64,000 nucleotides of DNA. Origin: Daphnia carinata. Taxonomy: Eukaryota; Arthropoda; Branchiopoda; Diplostraca; Daphniidae. How positions within the stretch are numbered: the first letter of the stretch is position 1; each line of letters begins with the position of its first letter. Of this stretch, positions 1 to 9,900 are shown in pieces. Made by a program: the position numbers and the translations under genes. The notes under the pieces were generated by a model. That model was not told the origin of the DNA, did not search any database, and worked only from the letters and a program-made list of their open reading frames with translations. The stretch is from the NCBI RefSeq assembly GCF_022539665.2, contig NC_081336.1, positions 9,648,778 through 9,712,777 on the forward strand, written 5' to 3'.

Positions 1-486
1 GTGACCCAAGAATCTGCGAAAAATTTTCAGATTGAATTATAAGGAAAACAGGTAGTTTATTATCAGCTGAAGCTTGATGATGTTCTAATTGAGATGATTG
101 ACAGGTTATGCAGTTAAGCAGAATCGATGGGAATGCCTACACGTTAGATTTTCAGTATTCTTTCTCAGCTGCCCAGTCTTTTGCTGTGGGATTGGTGACA
201 CAACGATTGAAATAAAAATGGAATTTGGATAAATTTGCCCAGATATGATAAATGTGGTATTAAACATTCGTAACTGTGAGAATTTATTCCACGTGTCATT
301 CCTTTGTTTATTATGAAAGTTTTCAATATACGTTAATGAATGGGAAGATGGATAAATGACAGCAGCGCAGAGGGAAATCGGCCGGGACATTACATTTCCT
401 GCAAGATGAAACCGACAGGTATTTAACACATTGCCGTTGAATTGTGAGTACAAATCATGAAAATTGTGTGGCACCATTAAGGGTTT
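1..486. other. Unassigned non-coding DNA at left edge
   Basis: AT-rich sequence lying left of the segmental duplication. A 178-codon frame is open on the minus strand (106-642), but it runs into the duplicated repeat motif, has no recognisable domain and no splice context, so I do not treat it as a gene. Nothing else is supported here. Confidence 0.4.
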
Positions 487-574
487 AAGAAATAAAAAAT
501 AGGAAAGTAGTAGTTTTAAATAACGATACTGTTTTTTAAAGATAGTCTTATTTTTTACGATTATGGGGCACGTT

Positions 575-678
575 ACCCGTGGCGTTCGTAGCGGGAGTTT
601 TTGGAACCATGCGAAACATAGAGAAACGGGCTTATTTTTCACAGTTATGGGTCACATTACCCGTGGCGTTCGTAGCGG
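575..678 (+). repeat. Paired copies of a 20-bp core repeat motif
   Basis: Two copies of the core ACCCGTGGCGTTCGTAGCGG at 575-594 and 659-678, spaced 84 bp. Each is preceded by a T-run and 'TTATGGG' and followed by 'TTTTTGGAAC'. The same pair occurs at 51445-51464 and 51529-51548, and in inverted orientation at 56495-56514 and 56580-56599. Confidence 0.85.
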
Positions 679-1374
679 GATTTTTGGAACTACAGAAAAC
701 GCATGATGTAAACGTTAGGCAGTAGTCATAACGTAGGTTGCGTTAGGAAGGTGTATTTCAGTTTCCATCATCTCAACAGTGTTTTGTTTTGGTTTTTTAA
801 TTGTGGTTTTTTACCTCTACGCAAAGGATTGTGTTATAACAACCACTTCGAATTTGGATAACTCCAAAACTATAACTTCCAGGTAAGCCCAAATTGAATT
901 TTCGGCACCGCCGTTGAATTGCGAGTTTGAATCATGTATTTGTGTGGTAAACATGATCTGCCATGTCGAACATAAATCACTGATTATGAGAAAAATATTG
1001 TTACAAGATGTGCTATTTGCTATCAATATTCTGCAAGAATTGGACCTCCAATTTACTTTCTTCTGGTGATAACCATATCTGTTCCACTATCACCTTAGTT
1101 CGGATGGCTGCCAAATTAAGGTGATGGTTGTGCAACATTAGCTTCAATTGTTATATGTGCGGTAGTCCTTTGAAGTGGTATGTAGGCCGCACCTGAAAAC
1201 TGAACTATAAGAACTTTGAAAGCTCCTATTATGTTAATTCTCTATAGTTTACGCTTGAAACTATGCAGCTTGCTGATGCGCTTGTGATCAATCTCGTGAT
1301 CAATTACGTCGAATTTGAATAACTCCTAAACTATAACTTTCAGGTAAAAATAGACTGAAGTTTCGACATCAACG

Positions 1375-1659
1375 TTGAATTGCGAGTTCAAATCATGTAT
1401 TGTTATGGCAATATCTAGGTTTCAGACATTAATTTTAAAAATACGAAAAGTCGGGCTTAGTTTTTTTGTCGGGCTTATTTTTAAATCTGACGAAATTGAA
1501 TTTCCGCTAGATGGCAATGCAAGTTCATCAACTGTAGTGCCAGAAATCAAACTAATTCGTTCTCGTAGAAGTTCAATCAAATCAAATGGTGTGTCAAAAA
1601 GTGTTTTCCTTTTTTGTGTTGATCAAGTGAAGTTTATCAATGGATTATTTTTTGTGTAA
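1375..1659 (+). CDS. Small ORF kept open in both copies of the duplication
   Basis: A 94-codon frame starting with ATG; the paralogous copy at 52758-53042 has the same length and start and differs at roughly a dozen residues. No domain, signal peptide or membrane segment is convincing; the C-terminal third is hydrophobic and Phe-rich. It lies just after an 'AACTTTCAGGTAA' block that recurs in the duplication and resembles a splice junction, so it might be an exon rather than a stand-alone gene. I do not recognise it. It could equally be a chance frame preserved by recent duplication. Confidence 0.2.
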   Translation: MNCEFKSCIVMAISRFQTLILKIRKVGLSFFVGLIFKSDEIEFPLDGNASSSTVVPEIKLIRSRRSSIKSNGVSKSVFLFCVDQVKFINGLFFV

Positions 1660-2337
1660 TAGGTAATTGTGTGGTGAACTATCATCATACTTACTACTTA
1701 ATTTTATCATCAACTATCCATCATACTTTTCTCATGCTCGTGAAGAGGTACTAGACATATATTTTCCAATAAGAATCCCATTGACATTCTTCTGCTGTTG
1801 AGAAGTAGCTCGTCAAACCAATATTGCAAAGGATGCTGGCATGCAACCTTCTTGCCATTTCGACTGAGCCTATCACGTAGTGTGATTTTGAGTTGAAGAG
1901 TGAGGTATTAGACTCACATTTTGGCATTCAGTGTTACAATTGCCATAATTCTGCTTTTATTTTTAGCCCGCAACTGAAATTGCAAAGAATGCTGGCCAAG
2001 AAAGATCATTCTTCGCAAGCTCATCATTGTATGTAAGTTTGAATGTGATGGAAAGTGCAGCATATGCCTCACAACTGTGTTAGAAACGATTGGAAACCAC
2101 AAATTCAGCAGTCTTCTCACTATTTCTACCTGGCCAGTCACCACACTTTGACGTGAACCTCAACACCACTATGCCTCAGTATTTTAAGTTTCTTTCTTCT
2201 TTAGTATTACTTTTTTTAAACTTAATATCTTATTATAGGACTACCAAGCCTGCCTCATCATCCGGAAAATTGCTGGCCCTGCAAATTCCCTAGTCTAGGA
2301 ACAGCAAGCCTAAGTAAAAAAAGGCCCTTCTTCACCT

Positions 2338-2545
2338 CGCCCGTCATCGTTTCGCCGCCGCCCTGTCATCGCTTCGCCCATCGTCCCGTCATCGCTTCGC
2401 CCGTCATCGCTTCGCCCGTCACTCCGTCATCGCTTCGCCCGTCATCGCTTCGCCCGTCACTCCGTCATCGCTTCGCCCGTCTTCCCGTCATCGCTTCGCC
2501 TGTCATCGCTTCGCCCGTCGCCTAGTGGTCGCCTCGTCTTCGCCT
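2338..2545 (+). repeat. Minisatellite, 15-17 bp CGTCATCGCTTCGCC units
   Basis: About a dozen imperfect units of CGTCATCGCTTCGCC, partly arranged as a higher-order repeat with CCGTCACT spacers. A shorter array of the same unit lies at 53721-53815 in the paralogous block, so unit number changed after the duplication. Confidence 0.85.
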
Positions 2546-2587
2546 CGTTGTATCGTTGTTATTTTATGTAATGTGTAGTGTGTTAAT

Positions 2588-2901
2588 TAACAGGTTGGCT
2601 GCCACGCCTCTTTTTGTTCCCCTTTTTTTTGAGCTTGATAGGGACGGGCCGCGCTGCTCTACTCCACGGTCTATGTGCCGTGGGGTGGAGCTGTCGCCAC
2701 TGCCCAAAATTCGCCGTAAGGCAAAAGGCAACGCACCACAGGGCCTCCCTTTTCTCGATGTGTGGTGGAGACCAGGGGTGTGCGTTCCCACAACGGTCTC
2801 CACCATTGCATCAGCCCGGACCATTGTGTCCCCCTCTGTCGCCATCCATCAGATGGCGATGTAGTTACTGTAGTGGTAGGGGCGTGGCAGCCAACCTGTT
2901 A
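2588..2901. mobile_element. MITE-like element with 21-bp terminal inverted repeats
   Basis: A 314-bp segment begins with TAACAGGTTGGCTGCC and ends with its reverse complement, GGCAGCCAACCTGTTA, giving 21-bp terminal inverted repeats. The interior is GC-rich and has only overlapping short frames on both strands. A second copy of 322 bp lies at 53891-54212. The target duplication is not clear because the ends are themselves TA/TTA-rich. It is probably a non-autonomous DNA transposon copied along with the block, not two independent insertions, because the flanks also match. Confidence 0.75.
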
Positions 2902-3027
2902 GGTGTATTATGTATTGTATATATGTTGTATATTGTATTGTCATGTAAAGTGGTGGAATAGTGGGTGGAAGGAGGGACAATAAAAGAATTTAAAATTTAT
3001 AAAACGTTGTATTTATTTATGTAGCTG

Positions 3028-3097
3028 ATGGCTGAGTTGGGATTCGAACCCAAGACTACTGTCATGCTACTCCGACACTATACCATTAAGCTGCCAT
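3028..3097 (-). tRNA. tRNA-like sequence, degenerate
   Basis: Read on the minus strand it has a box A match (AGCTTAATGG) and a perfect box B (GGTTCGAATCC) with a clean 5-bp T-stem (TTGGG/CCCAA). The acceptor stem pairs at only about four of seven positions and I cannot form a proper anticodon stem, so this is more likely a tRNA-derived pseudogene than a functional tRNA. A diverged copy is at 54340-54410. It ends about 70 bp from the insertion point of element 1. Confidence 0.45.
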
Positions 3098-3169
3098 TGA
3101 CGTTCCTTAATTAGCAGATAGTACTAAATAACCTTGTCTACTGTGTATACGTAGATAGGCATTCTATAT

Positions 3170-3435
3170 TGTCACGGACGGATCTTGTACCAAGATAGAG
3201 ACGTCGTGCTTCAGATTAAAAGATAATGTGTATTTCACCAAAAGGATTAATAACACAACTGCAAACTAATTGCCCTAACCAGTTAATCAAAAAGCCACAC
3301 AGAAGTGCAATATCGCCCCTTTTATATCCGGCGACGAGGGTGGTGCTCCAATGGACGGCCATAATTGGGGCGGGATTTCCGTCCTAGCGCTGTTGTCGCT
3401 ACTGCAGTGGCGAATCGGATATTGCCAACGTAACA
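3170..3435 (-). repeat. Element 1 3' LTR (266 bp)
   Basis: Direct repeat of 11735-12001, TG...CA ends. On the minus strand it starts TGTTACG and ends CGTGACA. It has one C fewer than the other LTR in the run following 'AATTG'. It contains the same TATA box (3318-3326). Confidence 0.95.
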
Positions 3436-3446
3436 TCCCCCTCCTT
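3436..3446 (-). other. Element 1 polypurine tract
   Basis: On the minus strand AAGGAGGGGGA directly precedes the TGTTACG start of the 3' LTR. This is the expected position and composition of the plus-strand primer for reverse transcription. Confidence 0.85.
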
Positions 3447-3495
3447 AAGTCGCGACTCGTCCCGATCGCGTTTGTGTCGAATTCTGAAATTTAAT

Positions 3496-3537
<42 letters not shown>

Positions 3538-3943
3538 TTACGGGGAAGAGAGGGATTACACAACATGGACTTTACTTATAAAAGGGGATAAAGTAAATAA
3601 AAGCATTTTCTACGAACAAAAGTTTGGGCAGCTGCCGCGCCATCTAGCGCTCGCGGTACAAATACTCATCGGCCAGCCAAGAGATGGCGTGGGCGAGTTA
3701 GCGTCCTTTTCCACCCACGCTATTCAGTCTGTTCTTAACTCTCGATCCTACAAGACACCGTGCCCGCTGCTTTTCTAAAGTGCCGTTCTTTTGCCGATGT
3801 TTGTGTGAGTTTAACAAATAAATGGAGTGAAAGGAACCATCAATTACTACAAAGTAATGTGAACACCAAAAAGAGTAAGTAAAAAAAAATCAGACTACTG
3901 TGGGACTACAAACACACATAAAATTACTCCAATGCAGGTAGAA
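3447..3943 (-). other. Element 1 segment between env stop and polypurine tract, with poly(A) tract
   Basis: About 500 bp with no long frame. It contains a 39-nt T-run at 3498-3536, which is a poly(A) tract in the sense of the element. On the plus strand the part at about 3625-3780 is GC-rich and includes 'ATTCAGTC', a match to the arthropod initiator, so an antisense promoter is conceivable but unproven. Element 2 has a longer poly(A) tract in the same position. Confidence 0.6.
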
Positions 3944-6900
3944 TTACACTTCCTCCTCTATCAACGCTTCATGTGTCGCAAGGCGGCGTTCCAATTCAGC
4001 CACTCGGTTAGATAGATTTCCGAGCGTGAAAAGGGCATAGCGGCGAGAGAAGAACGCGAATAATGATAGGCCGGTACATACAGCCAGCAGTACGGCGACC
4101 CATTCGTAGGGGTAACGAATTGTCCCTAGATGATCGACGCCTTTTCTCTCTTGCTCCTCTTCTTCCAATGAGCGTAAGTGTTGTGCCATCAGGGAAATCC
4201 GTGCTTGCGTCATCGTGCGGCGAGATAACAACGTGCCATTGTTCCAGTCCGTGATATAACGAGGCCGTAGGTTTGTGATATCAGGTGCCTTGTCCTCTTG
4301 CCACACTTGTCCTTCTTCCTCTAATTCGGCTAAAGAAGGGAGCGTTCTATTGCTTGAAGAATGGCGGATATTTTTCTTGAGGCTGGCTTGGAAGATCCAG
4401 TCATCTGTATATGCCGAACAGGACATGGGCACTTCGAATATGTCGAACGACTCTCGTTTGATTATCGTATTTGACGTTCGTCGATTACTTGGACAGGATA
4501 TCGTAATTGTAGTATCTTTGACGGCAGAAAAACCCCAGCGACGGTTTCCCAAATACGCCGTCTGTTGTCCATCCCATTTTGACAATTTGGTTGCACAATT
4601 CTTATGACTTAATTCTTCATCTTTTAAAAATAGGGCCATGGCACATCCCGGCTCGCGGTGTTTTTTGTTGATGGCTCTACTTATTGGACAAATTGCCGTG
4701 GGCGATGTTAAGCAACGAGACGCGTCTTTTGCTGATAGTTCCACAAATGTTTGCTGGTCGGTTGCCACAGCCAGATACGGTGGTAAAGGATGAAATTGGG
4801 CACCTTGTGTCGCATCATTTACCGGGCGCGGCAGACTAACCACTTCGTAAAGCGTAAAGCTAAATGGAAATTCAAACACAGGTAAGTGAATAAAGATCCT
4901 TAAAAAGTCATCTACCGCGGCTACTAAAACTGTGGCTTCTTTATAGAATTTCCAAACATCACCCATTTGGATTGAAGGACTCAGCGTCCAACCCGTTGGC
5001 AAGGTGTTTTTCACTTCTTTTAACACTAACTCTACTTGCTTAGGCGGAAAAAGCGTAGCTGGTAGCCTTTCTGTCGCCATTGTCGCTAGTCCAACGGCGA
5101 AATTGGTCACCGATTCGTCTATCCAAGCGAGGGATTTCTGAACGTGTCGAAAGACATTATCGATTTTCTCGGTGGCTGACGCTTGCCGCTCCATCTCTTG
5201 CTGAAAACTTCCAACTTGTTGGCTGACCTTCCATGCTTCGGCTTCGACGTGGTTAAAGGCGACCCGTAACTCTCCGATGGCTTTTGCTGCAGCCTGAGTT
5301 TCCCACAAGGTTTCATTAATTAGAGATGCGTGAACCTCCATGGCGTGCACAATTGACGTGGTTTCTGTGGATAATTTGTTTATTCTCTCGTTCACGTGTT
5401 CTAGGTCTTCCTGCGTGGCTACTCCAAACAGCCAGTTTAGGATCTTTCCTCCGCCATCAGCTATCGCTCTCTTCCTTCTTGGATCATTTATTCCAACGGC
5501 CTCCTTCAACTCATTAAGTCGTAGATGGCTTTCACGCAGTTTTGCTATTTCTACCTGTGTGCGAACATTCAGCTGCCGCCGAAAACGTTCTTTGAATTTG
5601 TCTTCCAAGGCGTCGTTCCGGTAAATCAATGTACCCATTCGCACTTCTAATATAAACTGTAATTGTTTAATGACTTTTTCTAGAGTGTCGAAGGTGAAGT
5701 CGGAGACAACTATCCATTCTGAGTCTGAGAAGGCTACATCTTTTTCGGGTTTGAAGATTACTCCTTGGTAGGCCACGATCTCTTTTGCCGATATTTTCAA
5801 CGGTGCGTTTAGTGTAAAAAACAAAAGGAAAAATGGTAGTGCTAGTATGAATTGCTTCCTCGGTATCCTTCCTCGAGCCGATCGTCTTAAACCAGTCCCA
5901 TCCGGGGTTGCTGTTGGTATTCCTGGTTCCGGTACCGTCTCCTCTGCAGGCGGGGTCCCCACGCATGCATCACTTTCCTGATTCCGTTGACCATCGTCAG
6001 TTTCCGGGGTCGCTGACCCTTCTGGGGCGGCAGTTGGCGACGCCTCGTGTAAGTTAGATTGTGACGTTTCCGGGGATACATCCTTGCTGTCCGGCTTGGG
6101 GAGCGGTGGCGGAGTTCCAACGACATCAATGAATGATTTCATACGCTCGACATGTACTATCTCTGTTTTGGGCGAGCGGCCTAGGCGTATTTCGTAGTTG
6201 CTTGGGGTGGTCTGGCGTACCACTTTATATGGACCATACCATCGATGCAAAAGTTTTTCCGACCTTCCTACCTTTCGAATAGGTTTATACACCAGAACTT
6301 CGTCTCCAGGCAGGTAAGTGGGTGCTTCTCTCCTTCTTTTGTCATATTGTTCCTTTTGGTCACGGTGTATAAGGGCTGCGCGCTCCTGTACTAACAATCG
6401 TGCCTGTTGGAGACGTTCGATTGCCCATTCGGTCGGATCCCTGCCCTTTGGCGACGCAGGGTTGGGATCCGCGCCCACCATAGCGTCGATGGGGAGAACG
6501 GCTTCTCTCCCATACACCAAGTAAAATGGCGTCTTTCCGGTGGTCTCTTGACGGCTGGTATTGTACGCGAACGTCACGTAGGGTAGTGACTCATCCCAGT
6601 CCCGATGATCTGAGCTGACATACATTGAAAGCATGTCAGACAGCGTGTGATTCAGCCGTTCCACCAAGCCGTTCGCTTGCGGACGATAGGCCGTTGTCAT
6701 ACGGTGGTTAGTCTCCATGGCCTTCACCACATGTTGGGTGAGTTCTGCGATGAAACAGCGGCCTCTATCCGTAGTTAGCTGGCGCGGGGCGCCATGACGT
6801 AACAACACACTTTTTACCAGGAAATCGGCCACTTCTTTGGCGTCGGCAGTCGGAAGCGCTCTAGTTTCTGCCCATTTCGTAACATAATCTACTGCCACGA

Positions 6901-9900
6901 CGATGTGTTTGTTCCCCATTTTTGATAGTGGGAACGGTCCCAGGATATCTATTCCCAATCTTTCAAACGGACGTTCTGTTTTTATTACTTCCATGTACCC
7001 GGCTGGCCGCTGGTACACTGACTTACGTGATTGGCATTCTCGACAACTGCGAACGAATCTACTAACGTCTTCGTCCATTTTCCACCAATAGTAACGAGCT
7101 CGCACTTTCGCTAGAGTGCGTCTCAATCCGAGGTGTCCAGCCGTGATGTCATGATGGCAAGCGCGCATAACCTCTTCTATGAATGTTTGGGGTACACACA
7201 GTTTTAGGAGTCGTCCATCATCGAGGATCTTCTCGCGGAATAACAGGCCATCTTGAATCCGATACTGCCCTCGGAGTTTTCCTCGTTTGATTGCAGCCAA
7301 CACTTGATCCCATTCCTCTTGCTGGGCGCGTTGTAATTTCTCTTTATTGTCATGATCGATACTTAAGGCTGCCACTATGCAGGTTAGTGACACATCTGTT
7401 TCTGTGACAATGTTGACTGGATAACGCGATAACGTGTCCGCATCCGTATGCAGTCTACCGTTACGGTGTACAATCCTTAGTAAAAATTCTTGTAATTGCA
7501 GGCTCCAACGAGCCAAACGTCCGGCCAGATCCTTTTTACTTAACAGCCAACAAAGCGCGTGATGGTCAGTCACAACCACGGTCTCAATTCCCCAAATGTA
7601 GCTTCTAAATTTCTTCACCGCCCAGACCATCGCGAGGCATTCTTTTTCCGTGATGGAATAATTGTTCTCGCCTTTTGTCAAGAGGCGACTCGCGTAGGCG
7701 AGGGGTCTCTCCACGTTGTCGATGCGTTGTAACAACACCGCTCCAAGACCGTAATCGCATGCGTCAGGATGGATCTCGAAAGGTTTGGAAAAATCAGGAT
7801 AGGCTAACGTAGCGGCTCTGATCAGCGCTTGTTTTAATAAATTGAAGCTTTCTTCTTGAGGTTCTTGCCATATAAAGCATGCCCCTTTTTTAAACATGTC
7901 TGTTAGGGGTTTAGCAGTGTGCGCAAACTGCGCAATGAATCGCCTGTAGTACGAACAGAGTCCGATAAAGCTCCTAACACATTTTAGTCGGTCAGCGGGT
8001 TTATGAAAGGAACACGGAGACGGAAATTTTTCAATTGCCTTTAGTTTTTCTGGGTCTGGGCGTATGCCTTCCCCGCTGATTACGTGCCCTAAGGTTTTTA
8101 CTTCCCGGGCTGCAAATTGGCACTTTACTAGTTTGATCTTTAATCCAGCTTTGTGTAAGGCACTCAGTACCTGCCGGAGTCGTATTAGATGTTCCCTGGT
8201 ATCCCCCGCGTAGATGATGATATCGTCTAGGTAGACGAGGCAGATCGTCCATCGGAGCCCGGCTAGTACCAGGTCCATCATCCGTTGGAATGTTCCGGGA
8301 GCGGAAGCTAATCCAAACGGCATTACCAAAAATTGGTAGAGCCCGTCGGGCGTGATAAATGCTGTTTTGGCTTTATCAGCTTCGTCCATAGGCACTTGCC
8401 AGTATCCGCTTTCTAAATCCATTGTCGAAAAAATGCAGGCGTTCCCCATCCTGGCTAGGGTTTCCTCAATCCGCGGTAGTGGGTAAACATCTTGCACAGA
8501 GACGACGTTTAGCTTCCGATAGTCCACGCAGAATCTCCAATTTCCATCTTTCTTTTTCACCAAGACAACTGGCGATGCCCAAGGGCTGGTGGAAGGCTCA
8601 ATGACACCTTTTTCCAGCATCTCGTCGACCTGTCGCTGTACAATGGCTCGTTCTTTCCATGCGCTTTTGTACGGAGGTTGGTGAACTGGTGGTGTGTTAC
8701 CCGTGTCGATTCGATGCTTGGCCACACGACAAACTCCCAGCTCACTATCGGCCAGCGCGAAGCATGAATGAAATTCTTCTAACAGGTCAATCAATCTCTC
8801 TGTTTCTGGGGGTGATAAGCTTTCGGCAATCCTAGCCCTGAATGTCTCCCTGGGAATAGGGGCGACGCTGGACGGAGAGAACTTTCCTCGACTGAGTGCC
8901 ATTACGGCTAGATTCTCCTTGTCATCCTTTATTCCCATTTTCTCTTCCTCATCTATTGTCACCACAACAGGTTCTATTTCTTCCATCTGTCCCAAAACGG
9001 TCCCCTCTCGGATATAGGCTCTCTGGTACGTTAAGTTCACAACAAACACTCGGTTTAGCGGGGATTCACTGGACACAAGTACCTTCCCAGTAGTAATGCC
9101 TTTGACTCGAGCTAACTTGTCCGAAGGCTCTACCATCCAAATGTTTTTCTCTTGTGCGGTAAGCTCTACTTCCACTAGAGCAAAGGTTCTCGGTGGCAGC
9201 ATTCTTCCTATCTTGGCTACCAGCTTTGGAGGCGAGATTATCTCCTCGTTGATTACATTCACTGGCAATTCACCTAGAGATGCCACTGCTCCCGTCTTCT
9301 TGTACTGAACCACCAATCGCTCAAACTGGCTTAAAAAATCGTTCCCTAACAGTAGTTCTATTCCTTTCATTTCCAAGAGAATGATTTTTCCACTGGCCTT
9401 GTGGCCCCGATGTTCAATTTCCAACTGAATGGCACCAAGAGGTTGTGTACTTTGACCATTTACCATAATGATGGCCGGTCCTTCCCATTCCACCAACGGT
9501 GCTTTTAGCTTTTCTTGCAGGCTTGGCGAAGCAACTGAAATTACGGCTCCAGTATCAATAACTGCCTTGACGGCCAATCCCTTACAGTTGACTTCTTCGA
9601 ATATGAGACGCGGAGAGTAGGTCAAATAGATCGGTACGTTTTCTCCTTTATCCTTTATGCCCTCTTCGACTTTACAATTCTCTTTCCCCTTTTCTCCGAG
9701 CGATTCCATCTCACAGCCAGCCCCTTTGTCTTCATTTTCAGCCTCCTTAAGCTCATCTTTCTTCTTCCCTTTTTCTTCGAGTGAAATCATTCCCACCGCC
9801 ATTTGACCCTGATCACGGTCCGCTGGAGGTCTAGAAACCGTTCTAGGGCTACGACTTTCCCTACTATCGTCCCTATTATAACGCGAGCGTTCTCGACTTA

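Larger units (their letters stand above)
487..3165 (+). repeat. Segmental duplication, left copy
   Basis: This stretch matches 51354-54478 in the same orientation and order: the paired 'CCCGTGGCGTTCG' motif, a 94-codon frame, the minisatellite, the MITE and a tRNA-like sequence. The left copy lacks about 515 bp present at 52140-52680, which includes a foldback. A short internal repeat (an 'AACTCC..AAACTATAACTT.CAGGTAA' block followed by 'CCGTTGAATTGCGAGTT') recurs near 855-930 and 1320-1400, so the block itself contains older tandem duplication. Apart from the small frame at 1375-1659 I see no gene in it. Confidence 0.85.

Noticed and set aside
106-642. 178-codon minus-strand frame
   Set aside because: It includes the dispersed 20-bp repeat motif, has no domain and no equivalent open frame in the paralogous block.
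2556-2961. Overlapping frames of 93-115 codons on both strands inside the MITE, and the matching ones at 53890-54213
   Set aside because: They lie across the terminal inverted repeats, are GC-driven and differ in frame between the two MITE copies.
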